Shown in pieces: positions 18,107 to 27,299 of a stretch of 64,000 nucleotides of DNA. This DNA comes from Chitinophagaceae bacterium. Its GTDB lineage: Bacteria > Bacteroidota > Bacteroidia > Chitinophagales > Chitinophagaceae. Position numbers and translations under genes: made by a program. The stretch's first letter is position 1; the number at the start of each line of letters is the position of its first letter. Below the pieces are notes generated by a model. It was not told the DNA's origin and made no database searches. It saw nothing but the letters and a program-made list of their open reading frames with translations. The stretch covers positions 62,001 to 126,000 of the forward strand of contig JAFMJI010000006.1 of NCBI GenBank assembly GCA_017853575.1, read 5' to 3'.

Positions 18107-18132
18107 AGTCCGGCTCCCGCCGGACTTTTTTT
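18107..18132 (+). terminator. Terminator after the HMA gene
   Basis: AGTCCGGC and GCCGGACT pair perfectly across a 4-base loop and are followed by a T run. It starts 9 bases after the stop codon at 18097. Confidence 0.92.
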
Positions 18133-18330
18133 ATGCCCAAAATGATAAGAGCATTTTTTGTATTTATCGGCAACTTATTCAGAAAGAAGGATTGCTGTAA
18201 TTAAGTCATCTAATTTCTAGTCTTAAAGTTGTATTTTTAAGGCAGTTTAATCAATTGTTTAGGATGCTTAAAATTTCTTCAACAAATTGATTGAACTTTT
18301 TTATTATTCCTAAACCACACCAATAGGAAC

Positions 18331-21300
18331 ATGCTCAATGCAATCATTCGCTTTTCCGTCAGGAACAAGCTTATAGTAGGGTTATTTACACTTGCATGGA
18401 TCATATGGGGTATCATTGAGTTGATAAAACTTCCAGTTGATGCACTTCCAGATATCACTTCCAATCAGGTACAGGTCATTACCGTTTCTCCCACATTAGG
18501 ATCTCTTGAGGTAGAGCGGTTGATTACTTTTCCAATTGAACAGGCATCATCCAATATTCCTGGTATCAAGGAAATCAGATCAATTTCAAGGTTTGGACTC
18601 TCCGTGGTAACCATTGTATTTGACGATGACCGTGATATATATTGGTGCAGGCAACAGGTTACAGAGAGAATGTCGATCGTTAAAGATGATATTCCAAAAG
18701 AAGCAGGTACTCCAGAGTTGGCTCCTGTTACAACTGGATTGGGGGAGATTTATCAATATGTAGTTAGACCGAAAAAAGGATATGAACATAAGTTTGATTT
18801 AACTGAATTAAGGACCATTCAGGATTGGATCATTCGACGTCAGTTGCTTGGTACACCTGGAGTTGCAGATGTGAGCAGTTTTGGAGGAAAATTGAAACAA
18901 TATGAGGTGGCTCTTGATCCGGTTAAACTCAAAAGTATCGGAGTGACATTGCAGGATGTATTCAATGCGCTGGAGTCGAACAATCAAAACTCAGGTGCGG
19001 CTTATATCGAGAAGGGCCCCGCGCTTTTATTTATTCGAACAGAGGGTCTGGCTAAGAGCATTGACGAGATTTCAAATATTTATATTTCAAAATCAGCAAG
19101 TGGTACACCTGTATATGTAAGGGATGTTGCCAATGTACGTATTGGAAGTCCTATTCGTTATGGTGCATTGACTTTCCGTGATCAGGGGGAAGTTTCAGGA
19201 GCAGTTGTGTTGATGTTGAAAGGTGAAAATGCTTCGAAGGTTATCAAAGGCATCGAGGACAGAATGGAACAGATAAAAAAGACGTTGCCTGAAGGGGTCG
19301 AGGTTGAAACATTCTTAGATAGAAAGAAAATGGTTGGCAGAACACTGCATACAGTTCAAACAAATTTGTTAGAAGGCGCTTTGATTGTTCTTTTGATACT
19401 GGTATTGTTCTTAGGCAATTTGAGGGCTGGCTTGATCGTTGCTTCAGTGATTCCGTTGGCGATGTTGTTTGCTGTGGCGATGATGAATTTATTTGGGGTA
19501 TCTGGAAATTTAATGAGTTTAGGTGCCCTTGATTTTGGATTGATTGTTGATGGAGCTGTTATCATTGTTGAAGCAGTACTTCACCGATTACATGGTAATA
19601 AACATGAGGGACTACTGTTGCGACAACATCAAATGGACGAAACAGTAGAGCAATCTGCAGGAAGAATGATGGGAGCAGCTGTGTTTGGACAGATCATCAT
19701 TCTTATAGTATACATTCCTATTTTGAGTTTAACTGGTATAGAAGGTAAAATGTTCAAACCTATGGCACAGACGGTTGCCTTTGCTCTTGTAGGTGCATTT
19801 ATACTTTCGCTGACGTATGTGCCAATGATGACCAGTTTTGTGTTGAGCAAGAAATTATCTGGACATGATTCTTTTGCCGATAAATGGATGAATGCACTTC
19901 AAGTATCATTTAAAAATGCATTATCAAGGCTCATTTATCATCCAAAGAAAATTGTGTTAAGTGCCATTGTGTTATTTGCTGTGGCCATCATGATTGCATC
20001 GAGATTAGGAGGAGAATTTATTCCAGAATTAGAAGAAGGTGATTTCGCTATTGATGCAAGATTGATGACAGGGGCTTCACTAAATGAAACCATTGAATCG
20101 ACTCAGAAAGCAGTTGCTGAACTTCAAAAGTTTCCTGAAGTGTTGAATGTAGTAACAAGAATTGGTGCGAGTGAAATTCCTACAGATCCTATGCCCATTG
20201 AAATGACAGATATCATCGTAAATCTGAAAGATAAAAAGGAGTGGACGAGTGCTGAATCTTATGACGAGCTTGCCAATAAAATGAGTGCGGCCATTGGTAA
20301 AGTTCCTGGATTGACAGGTGGCTTTCAGTACCCTGTTCAAATGCGTTTCAATGAATTGATTGCAGGTGCCAAGCAAGATGTTGTGTGTAAAATTTTTGGA
20401 GAGAATTTAGATACACTTGCAAACTATGCAGAAAAATTTTCTAACATTATTAAACAAGTGCCTGGAGCCAAAGATGTTTTTGCAGAGCGAGTTACAGGCC
20501 TACCGCAAATCGTCATCCGATACAAGAAAAATGCAATAGCTGCATATGGATTAAATATAAAAGATGTGAACCGTATACTCCGTGCATCCTTTGCTGGTGA
20601 GAGTGCCGGGAAAATTTATGAAAATGAACGAAAGTTTGATTTGGTGGTAAGGTTGTCAGGCGATAGGAGAAATGATTTGGAGGACCTCAGAGCATTGATG
20701 TTGACCAATACTGATGGTGTGAGTGTTCCGTTAGAACAACTGGCAGACATTTCTATTGAAGACGGCCCCAATCAAGTACAAAGGGAAGATGCAAAACGCA
20801 GGATTACCATCGCATTTAATGTACGTGACAGAGATGTTCAATCTGTAGTAGAAGATGTTCGCAAGAAAGCAGAAAAAATTCAACTCCCTGCGGGGTACTA
20901 TGTGAAGTATGGTGGACAATTTGAGAATCTGGTTGAAGCAAAAGACAGACTATCTATCGCGGTTCCGATTGCGTTATTTTTGATTTTACTCATTTTATAT
21001 TTTTCATTCGGGTCACTCCGATATGGGTTGCTGATTTATACTGCCATTCCGCTTTCAGCTATTGGTGGAATAATTTTACTTTGGGCACGAGATATGCCTT
21101 TTAGCATTTCTGCAGGCATTGGATTTATTGCATTGTTTGGTGTAGCGGTACTTAATGGAATTGTTTTGATCAATGAATTCAATCGACTTAAGAAAGAAAG
21201 TGATATGGATATTCATGATTTGGTGATAAAAGGTACTGTAACAAGGCTTAGACCTGTTTTAATGACTGCAGCTGTTGCCTCACTTGGGTTTCTGCCCATG

Positions 21301-22680
21301 GCACTCAGTACAAGTTCTGGTGCTGAAGTACAAAGACCGTTGGCCACTGTTGTCATCGGGGGACTGATTTCTGCCACATTCCTTACGCTTTTTGTGTTAC
21401 CGGTTTTATTTGCATGGGTTGAAAAGAGAAAGTTGATTGTTCCCAAAGCAGCTACCATGTTGATCATTGGCTTGTTCTTTTCACAACTTGGGTTCACACA
21501 ACAGACAAAGAGCTTATCAGTTGATTCAATCATCTCTCTGGTTGACAGTAAATCTCTGTTGTTGAATATTTCAGAGAAAAATACTGAAGCCTATCGTTCC
21601 CTGAGATCGAGGCCAGTTGAAATTCCTAAGACCAATGTTGGGATAGAATACGGAAATATCAACAGTGCATTTAATGACACCAGGTTGTTTTTTAACCAAG
21701 GCTTTCAATTGCCATTCGTATATAAAAATCAACAAAGGCTTTATGATCAAAATATCAACGTAAGCATTTCACAATCAAATTTAACCAAAGCGGAATTGAA
21801 TTTGCGCGTCAGACAGATCTGCTATAATATTTTGGATCTCGACAGGAGAGATAAGATATTAACAGAAGTAGAGATGAATTTTGCAGAATGGTCTAGGGTT
21901 GCCACTATTCAGAAGGATCAGGGAGAAATCAATGCATCTGTACTGAATGCCATAAAAGTACAATCTGCTCAACAATCCATGCAAAAGCAATTATTGTCTG
22001 CAGAGAGAGATGGGTTGATAACAGAATTGAATGCTTATTTGAGAAATACTGAGAGCAGCATCGTGCCCTCCCCAGATTCCATTATTTTGACATCAATGAA
22101 CAGCAAATTCACAGAATTGTTGTCTCATCCTTTTTTAGAGTTATCTGATGCGTTGATTGCTCAAAGAAAAGCGTATATCAAAACTGAAAAAAATAAACTC
22201 TCACCTGATTTTAATTTGGGGTACAGCAATTTGTCTATTATCGGTTGGCAGACGCCAGATGGGTTGACACAGAAATATTATGGTGCAGGCACAAGGTTTG
22301 GGATTTATCAATTTGGTTTGGGACTTCCTATATTCAGTGGTGCAAACAAGGCAAGAATCAATGCTGCTAAAATTGTTTTGGAAATTGCAGAGCTGGATAG
22401 AAATGTACGAATCGACCAGCTTAATACTCAATACACCAAGCTATTGAATACGTATAAACAGCAAAAGGAAATTTATAATTATTATGAGAAGGTGGGTTTA
22501 AAGATGGCTGATGAAATGATCAGTCAGGCTGGAGTAAGATTCAAAAACGGTGATATCGCTTTTGCTGAATGGGCATTGTTGGTTAATCAATCTCTTCAAA
22601 TCAAAATTGCACATGCTGATATAATAAAGTCATTGCAATACTCTTTGGCTGAACTTAAATATTTAACAGAGAAAAAATAG
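18331..22680 (+). CDS. CusA/CzcA heavy-metal RND pump fused to a CzcC-like outer membrane factor
   Basis: 1449 residues in one frame. Residues 1 to about 1030 are a full HME-type RND transporter (MLNAIIRFSVRNKLIVGLFTL, GLPQIVIRYKK, two sets of helices). The helix-4 motif is DFG (401-403), DGAV (407-410), Glu414, the pattern linked with divalent-cation pumps rather than the CusA copper/silver pattern. From about 1042 a hydrophobic segment leads into a TolC/CzcC-like coiled region (LNLRVRQICYNILDLDRRD). Such fusions are known in Bacteroidetes. The outer membrane part would have to be exported behind an internal signal. Efflux of Co/Zn/Cd/Ni is the likely role (inference). The adaptor gene follows after 3 bases. 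Confidence 0.93.
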   Translation: MLNAIIRFSVRNKLIVGLFTLAWIIWGIIELIKLPVDALPDITSNQVQVITVSPTLGSLEVERLITFPIEQASSNIPGIKEIRSISRFGLSVVTIVFDDDRDIYWCRQQVTERMSIVKDDIPKEAGTPELAPVTTGLGEIYQYVVRPKKGYEHKFDLTELRTIQDWIIRRQLLGTPGVADVSSFGGKLKQYEVALDPVKLKSIGVTLQDVFNALESNNQNSGAAYIEKGPALLFIRTEGLAKSIDEISNIYISKSASGTPVYVRDVANVRIGSPIRYGALTFRDQGEVSGAVVLMLKGENASKVIKGIEDRMEQIKKTLPEGVEVETFLDRKKMVGRTLHTVQTNLLEGALIVLLILVLFLGNLRAGLIVASVIPLAMLFAVAMMNLFGVSGNLMSLGALDFGLIVDGAVIIVEAVLHRLHGNKHEGLLLRQHQMDETVEQSAGRMMGAAVFGQIIILIVYIPILSLTGIEGKMFKPMAQTVAFALVGAFILSLTYVPMMTSFVLSKKLSGHDSFADKWMNALQVSFKNALSRLIYHPKKIVLSAIVLFAVAIMIASRLGGEFIPELEEGDFAIDARLMTGASLNETIESTQKAVAELQKFPEVLNVVTRIGASEIPTDPMPIEMTDIIVNLKDKKEWTSAESYDELANKMSAAIGKVPGLTGGFQYPVQMRFNELIAGAKQDVVCKIFGENLDTLANYAEKFSNIIKQVPGAKDVFAERVTGLPQIVIRYKKNAIAAYGLNIKDVNRILRASFAGESAGKIYENERKFDLVVRLSGDRRNDLEDLRALMLTNTDGVSVPLEQLADISIEDGPNQVQREDAKRRITIAFNVRDRDVQSVVEDVRKKAEKIQLPAGYYVKYGGQFENLVEAKDRLSIAVPIALFLILLILYFSFGSLRYGLLIYTAIPLSAIGGIILLWARDMPFSISAGIGFIALFGVAVLNGIVLINEFNRLKKESDMDIHDLVIKGTVTRLRPVLMTAAVASLGFLPMALSTSSGAEVQRPLATVVIGGLISATFLTLFVLPVLFAWVEKRKLIVPKAATMLIIGLFFSQLGFTQQTKSLSVDSIISLVDSKSLLLNISEKNTEAYRSLRSRPVEIPKTNVGIEYGNINSAFNDTRLFFNQGFQLPFVYKNQQRLYDQNINVSISQSNLTKAELNLRVRQICYNILDLDRRDKILTEVEMNFAEWSRVATIQKDQGEINASVLNAIKVQSAQQSMQKQLLSAERDGLITELNAYLRNTESSIVPSPDSIILTSMNSKFTELLSHPFLELSDALIAQRKAYIKTEKNKLSPDFNLGYSNLSIIGWQTPDGLTQKYYGAGTRFGIYQFGLGLPIFSGANKARINAAKIVLEIAELDRNVRIDQLNTQYTKLLNTYKQQKEIYNYYEKVGLKMADEMISQAGVRFKNGDIAFAEWALLVNQSLQIKIAHADIIKSLQYSLAELKYLTEKK

Positions 22681-22683
22681 CGT

Positions 22684-23814
22684 ATGCGTAGCTTGTTGAT
22701 CACTTTATCTGGAATTATTATTCTGGGCAGCTGCAGTGGCTCTAAACAGGAAGCAGTTGAACAAAAGAAGCCTTCAGTGGCCAATGAAATAACCATCAAT
22801 CCAGAGCAGTTAAAAGTGTTGTCTTTGAAATATGGTGGCCTTGAAAAAACAAAAATGAGTTCAGTGTTGGATATACAAGGCAGGATTGATTTGCCTCCAC
22901 AAAATATTATTTCTGTCAATTTTCCATTGGGAGGGTATTTGAAAAGTACAAAATTGATTCCTGGCATGCATGTCCAGAAAGGCGAAGTGATCGCAGTTGT
23001 AGAAGATCAATCAATTGTTCAGTTGCAACAAGATTATCTGCATGCTAAAGCTAAATCTTCACTCGCATTGCTTGAGTTTGAACGTCAGAAAACTTTATAC
23101 AATGCCAATGCTGGAACATCAAAGAATTATCAGCAGGCAGAAGCTGAACTGAAGATGCAGCAGGTGTTGGTCAAGGGTCTCTCAGAGAAATTAAAATTGA
23201 TTGGAATTGATCCTGCATCCCTGAATGAAACAAATATTTCAGGCCAAGTACAATTGAAGTCAACCATTAATGGGTATGTTTCTAAAGTCAACGTTAATAC
23301 CGGAAAATATGTTCAACCTACAGAAACACTTTTTGAATTAATAGATCCAGATGACATTCATGTTGCCTTAACTATTTTTGAAAAAGATTTGAACAATATC
23401 CACAAGGGCGATGAGGTCAAGATTCACTTTCTGGATGATCCAACTAAAAATTATTTAGCCGAGGTCATTTTAGTGAACAGGGGAGTGGATGAAAATCGAA
23501 CAGCTTTAGCTCATTGTCACTTTAAAACACAGCCGAAAGAGATGTTGCCTGGCATGTTTGTTGAAGGTCAGGTTGCAGTTTCAAATAAAGAAGTACTGGC
23601 ACTTCCAGATGAAGCTCTTGTGAGGTCAGGCGATAACCAATATGTTTTTGTAAAGAAGGATGATCATACCTTCGAAATGAAGACGGTAACTGCGGGGGTA
23701 TCCAAAAACAGGAAGACCGAGATTGTATCTGGGCTGGATGGTGTCGCTGATGGCTCCATCGTACTGAATAATGCCTTCAAATTATTGGGAATTCTCAAGA
23801 ACAGCATGCAGTAA
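22684..23814 (+). CDS. RND efflux periplasmic adaptor lipoprotein (CusB/CzcB-like)
   Basis: 376 residues. The lipobox LGSC near residue 17 predicts a lipoprotein anchored in the inner membrane. The membrane-fusion layout is visible: barrel-sandwich half (GGYLKSTKLIPGMHVQKGEVIAVVE), helical hairpin (QLQQDYLHAKAKSSLALLEF), second half (LKSTINGYVSKVNVNTGKYV), and a beta-barrel domain with LPGMFVEGQVAV and LPDEALVRSGDNQYVFV. It bridges the RND pump and the outer membrane factor, here fused to the pump. It shares a transcript with the fused pump, given the 3-base gap. No His-rich metal-binding N- or C-terminal tail is seen. Confidence 0.93.
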   Translation: MRSLLITLSGIIILGSCSGSKQEAVEQKKPSVANEITINPEQLKVLSLKYGGLEKTKMSSVLDIQGRIDLPPQNIISVNFPLGGYLKSTKLIPGMHVQKGEVIAVVEDQSIVQLQQDYLHAKAKSSLALLEFERQKTLYNANAGTSKNYQQAEAELKMQQVLVKGLSEKLKLIGIDPASLNETNISGQVQLKSTINGYVSKVNVNTGKYVQPTETLFELIDPDDIHVALTIFEKDLNNIHKGDEVKIHFLDDPTKNYLAEVILVNRGVDENRTALAHCHFKTQPKEMLPGMFVEGQVAVSNKEVLALPDEALVRSGDNQYVFVKKDDHTFEMKTVTAGVSKNRKTEIVSGLDGVADGSIVLNNAFKLLGILKNSMQ

Positions 23815-23818
23815 TCAC

Positions 23819-24136
23819 TCAACTCCTGTAATCTTCTCTTACTGGATTAAATACATCAATAAGTGTACAATCCTCGTGGGCAAGAGCGCTGTGTGGTACA
23901 TTTGAGGGAATTACTTGAATCATTCCTTCTTGCAGCAATACAGTTTCATGCCCAATTTTCATCTCCATTTTGCCCTTTAGCATGATGGTTATTTGCTCAT
24001 GGGGGTGTTGATGTAAGCCAAGTGTACTGCCTTTCTCTATCGTTACCCAACCGGTTGTTAGATTTTCACCATGAACATATTGCCCTGTGATACCTGGGGA
24101 TAATTCCTTTTTTTTAATGTCTTTGATTTGTGGCAT
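23819..24136 (-). CDS. Small single-domain cupin
   Basis: 105 residues from ATG 24136 (MPQIKDIKKKELSPG). It is a minimal cupin: GLHQHPHEQITIMLKG supplies the metal-binding histidines (42, 44) with Glu/Gln 47-48, and VPSNVPHSALA-like residues around His82 supply the last ligand. Such proteins bind Fe, Mn or Ni and may be isomerases, dioxygenases or sugar-binding proteins; sequence alone does not tell. It is the last gene of the five-gene cluster, 4 bases after the ATP-grasp-like gene, so a role in the same pathway is likely. Its stop is 4 bases from the stop of the convergent RND adaptor gene. Confidence 0.85.
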   Translation of the reverse strand: MPQIKDIKKKELSPGITGQYVHGENLTTGWVTIEKGSTLGLHQHPHEQITIMLKGKMEMKIGHETVLLQEGMIQVIPSNVPHSALAHEDCTLIDVFNPVREDYRS

Positions 24137-24140
24137 AAAA

Positions 24141-25334
24141 TTATTTTTCAAAATAAGCAACACTTCCACCTACCCACTCTTTGTCTTTGTTGTATCGTGT
24201 TCCGATCATTTTTCCTTTGCTCAATCTTGCAAGGTTTGTTATCAATAGTGGATTTTCTTCTCCTTCATTCCAAATATACATCATCCTTATTTCCGCTTTC
24301 GCCTGTCCATCTGGAGTTTCAATGCAGGGGGCGTAGTTGACTTTTTTTTGTAGGATCCAGTTTTCTTTATCTGTTATTTTTTTGATGTCTTCTGCAGTAA
24401 GGTCTATAATTACCCCTTGTCCTGCGAATGAAAACAAAGGCTTAAGCACGTAGTTTTCTAAATCATTTGGAATATTTTTTAATTCACTGAGAAAAAATGT
24501 TTCCGGTATATAACTATGTTTTAAATAAGGCAGTAAGTATTTTGAAATTTGATAAAACCAGTTTGGATGTGGAACCCACTCTACATCATAATCCTGTTGG
24601 ATGTTGATAATATTTCCCAGGCTTTCTTTTTCCTGTTTTAACTCATCAATGATTACACGATTATAAATACGTTTGATATATTTTCTTTCTCCATTGAGTT
24701 CATAGTAGAGTTTTCTTCCTTCCGCTTTTAGTGCTGAGATGCAAACAGGTTTAATGCCTATCAGTTTCTCAGTCATGTAAAAATCAATCCTGGTTTTTTG
24801 TTGATGGGGTCTTATTTCGAGAAGAATCACTTCATCTGGATTCAAATTCCCAACCAGCAATTTTTGTAAATCTTTTAGATAACTTTCTTTATCCAAGCCG
24901 TTAAAAAAACAGGAATAATTGTCTGGGATTTGAAAATGTTTTTCAAGAATTGAAGGGTAGATTCCCTGAAATGCATATAGCGAAGGGAATCCCTGTAATT
25001 CAATCAATGCAGGATAAAATTCATGGTTTTCATTGGTGCATATTCCAAAATCAAATACAAGACAATGAGGAAAGCTATTTTGATTTGGAAAGGATTCTCC
25101 TGCAGGAATCGCTTTGGATGTTTTTGACGTAAAATCAATTGATTTTATCTCTCCAATGATGTAATCGCAAGCAGAGATGATCTTTTCTTTCATCGTTTTG
25201 TCGATAAAGATGGGAGTCTCTGCAATTCTGAAATCAATTGCTCCCGGATGAAGATTGTTCAGTTCCTCTAAAAATGCAGTGTATTTTTCTTTGGTAAACG
25301 ATTGGTTATATGCTTTCCTGATGGCAGGGATCAT
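24141..25334 (-). CDS. ATP-grasp-like enzyme of unknown substrate
   Basis: 397 residues; I do not recognise a named family. The C-terminal third carries ATP-grasp landmarks: Lys298 in NYVLKPLFSFAGQGV with the glycine loop (303-308), the hinge WILQKKV (326-331), Glu348-Arg350 in AKAEIRMMYIW, and Asn367 in ITNLARLSKGKMIGTRYN, in the order expected for the lysine, nucleotide-binding and metal-binding residues. The N-terminal part (FDFGICTNENHEFYPALIELQGFPSL) would form the substrate domain. The start overlaps the upstream gene by 4 bases (ATGA), implying coupled translation. I infer a ligase that forms an amide or peptide bond in the pathway of this cluster. Confidence 0.62.
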   Translation of the reverse strand: MIPAIRKAYNQSFTKEKYTAFLEELNNLHPGAIDFRIAETPIFIDKTMKEKIISACDYIIGEIKSIDFTSKTSKAIPAGESFPNQNSFPHCLVFDFGICTNENHEFYPALIELQGFPSLYAFQGIYPSILEKHFQIPDNYSCFFNGLDKESYLKDLQKLLVGNLNPDEVILLEIRPHQQKTRIDFYMTEKLIGIKPVCISALKAEGRKLYYELNGERKYIKRIYNRVIIDELKQEKESLGNIINIQQDYDVEWVPHPNWFYQISKYLLPYLKHSYIPETFFLSELKNIPNDLENYVLKPLFSFAGQGVIIDLTAEDIKKITDKENWILQKKVNYAPCIETPDGQAKAEIRMMYIWNEGEENPLLITNLARLSKGKMIGTRYNKDKEWVGGSVAYFEK

Positions 25335-26170
25335 GAGAGCGAGTATGGATTGAGAATGCTTGAAATAGATTGCAAAATAAAATTCGGTAAAATCTGACTA
25401 TTGGTAAGACTGATTTTGTCTGGATCGTTCAAATGTGCAATCATGGATTCCCATTTTTCTAATCCATGGTGCTCAATAACATGTTGCTTCTTTTCTTCCT
25501 TCAATAGGTACATACTCATGCCTTCTGCATCTGCCTCTGGATGAAATTGTGTGCCAACCATGTAAGGATTGAATCGAATGGCCATGACTGCTCTTTCTAA
25601 GGGTACATGTGGACGTTCTTTTTCTATGCATAAGATCTCGCCACCCATTTGATGAACTCTTAGTTTATTGGGTTGAACAACTTGATAATCCCTGCTGTCA
25701 ACACCATAAAATGGATCTTGCAGTCCATCGAATATGGGATCAACTGTGTCATCGTGTTTAAGCATGTGAATAGGGAATACCCCAAATGAAGTAGATTTTC
25801 GTTTAATCACTTCAGCGATTTCAAAATACCTGCATGCCAATTGAAAAGAATGGCAAATCAAAAACACATATTTCTTTTTGATGTTATTAGGATTGCTGTT
25901 CCAATCCATCACAGACCCAATCCAATTGAAATATGCTTTTTCCCAGGAAGTTTCTTTGCTTTCTAGTGGGCTACCAGGACCACCGGATGATATGTATATA
26001 TCAAAATCGAGTGAAGGTATTTGAATTGATTTCCTGACTTCAAACTCAGTCCATTCCAAATGGGTATATTGATTGGTTTTGATGCGTTGCAGGATTTCTC
26101 TGATGCATCTCATTCCTTCATTTTTCACGCCCTCATTAAGGTCTAACACTGCAATTTTCAGGGTGCTCAT
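25331..26170 (-). CDS. Class I glutamine amidotransferase-like protein
   Basis: 279 residues. The class I GATase fold is seen from IAVLDLNEG at the N-terminus, through SSGGPGSP (61-68), to the nucleophile Cys106 in FLICHSFQLACRYF and His210-x-Glu212 in GTQFHPEAD, which complete a Cys-His-Glu triad. The elbow reads C-H-S-F-Q rather than C-x-G-x-Q, a difference that could alter ammonia release or point to hydrolase activity. About 50 residues follow the domain. The gene is not next to any known amidotransferase acceptor subunit other than the ligases of this cluster, so it may amidate or trim their product (inference). Confidence 0.85.
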   Translation of the reverse strand: MSTLKIAVLDLNEGVKNEGMRCIREILQRIKTNQYTHLEWTEFEVRKSIQIPSLDFDIYISSGGPGSPLESKETSWEKAYFNWIGSVMDWNSNPNNIKKKYVFLICHSFQLACRYFEIAEVIKRKSTSFGVFPIHMLKHDDTVDPIFDGLQDPFYGVDSRDYQVVQPNKLRVHQMGGEILCIEKERPHVPLERAVMAIRFNPYMVGTQFHPEADAEGMSMYLLKEEKKQHVIEHHGLEKWESMIAHLNDPDKISLTNSQILPNFILQSISSILNPYSLS

Positions 26171-26191
26171 CTTGCCTGCAAAGGTATTGTT

Positions 26192-27298
26192 TTAGAGGTT
26201 TGCGAGAAAATTCGATTCAATAAAAGCGGCGACTGCTTCATGTTGTTGGGTATCTTTAAATGCTTTTAATTGTCTGTCTGCCCCTGTACCTTTCTCAAGA
26301 ATCCGTTCAATATTTTTTAGCTCTTCTCTGCATCCAAGTTCATCAACCACATCATCAACAAAATCCAATAATTCCATGATGAGTTCTTTGGTTGGGACTT
26401 CCTTTTCAACTCCAAAGTCAATCAGTTTATCATCAATCCCATACCGAGATGCCCTCCATTTGTTTTCATTTACGAGTGCACGTGGGTATATCATGAAAGT
26501 TAAATTAGAGAGTCTGAGTTTAAATAATTTTGCACAAATGCATTGAAATAAAGCAGCAAATGCAACGCTTTCATCTACTGTAAGTGGCACATCGCATACC
26601 CTGAACTCAACTGTTCCATAAAATGGATGAACGCGTAAATCCCACCAAATCTTTTTTGCGTTATCAATGCAATTGGTTTTGATCAGAAGATTCACATAGT
26701 TCTCGTATGCACTGTAACTGTCGAAATAATCTGGTATCCCGGTTCTGGGGAATTTATCAAAAACCTTGGTCCGGTAGGATTTAAATCCGGTATTTCTTCT
26801 TTCCCAAAAAGGAGAGTTGGTGCTCAGTGCATATACATGTGGAAGAAAATATCTTGCAGCATTTGCAATGTGAATAGCCATTTCTTTTGAAGGCATCCCA
26901 ACATGCACATGCAATCCAAAGATCAAATTCGATCTTGCTGCATCTTGCATTTCATTGACAATCTCCTGATATCGCACATGATCCGTGATCAATTGTTTCC
27001 TCCAGGTACTGAATGGATGGGTGCCAGCAGCACCAACACTGAAGCCTTTTGAGCCTGCAATCTCTTTGATGGTTTTTCTTAAGTGTGTAATGTCTTTGCG
27101 TGCATTTTCAATGTTGCTGCATACATCTGTTCCAACCTCTACAACAGCCTGATGCATCTCGGCCTTCACTTTGTCTTTGAAGATTTTTTGTCCTTCGTTT
27201 ACAATTTGTTGTTCATGGCTAACCAACTCTTTTGAAGCTGGGTCAATCACCATGTATTCTTCTTCAATACCAATTGTGAAGATTTTATAATCAATCAT
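26192..27298 (-). CDS. Carboxylate-amine ligase, GCS2 family (YbdK-like)
   Basis: 368 residues from ATG 27298 (MIDYKIFTIGIEEEYMVIDP); the frame runs back to 27460 inside the neighbour, but the usual N-terminus and the one-base gap to the upstream stop decide the start. GIEEE (10-14), EMHQAVVEVGTDVC (47-60), GTHPF (92-96), the GLHVHVG box (128-134) and VEFRVCDVP are the glutamine-synthetase-like catalytic motifs of the TIGR02050/YbdK group. Relatives show weak glutamate-cysteine ligase activity. Here it likely joins an amino acid carboxylate to an amine as one step of the cluster's product. Confidence 0.92.
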   Translation of the reverse strand: MIDYKIFTIGIEEEYMVIDPASKELVSHEQQIVNEGQKIFKDKVKAEMHQAVVEVGTDVCSNIENARKDITHLRKTIKEIAGSKGFSVGAAGTHPFSTWRKQLITDHVRYQEIVNEMQDAARSNLIFGLHVHVGMPSKEMAIHIANAARYFLPHVYALSTNSPFWERRNTGFKSYRTKVFDKFPRTGIPDYFDSYSAYENYVNLLIKTNCIDNAKKIWWDLRVHPFYGTVEFRVCDVPLTVDESVAFAALFQCICAKLFKLRLSNLTFMIYPRALVNENKWRASRYGIDDKLIDFGVEKEVPTKELIMELLDFVDDVVDELGCREELKNIERILEKGTGADRQLKAFKDTQQHEAVAAFIESNFLANL

Positions 27299-27299
27299 A

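Noticed and set aside
21421-21520. Frameshift or assembly joining of two genes in the CusA-CzcC chain
   Set aside because: One clean reading frame through the junction, and fusions of this length are common in Bacteroidetes.
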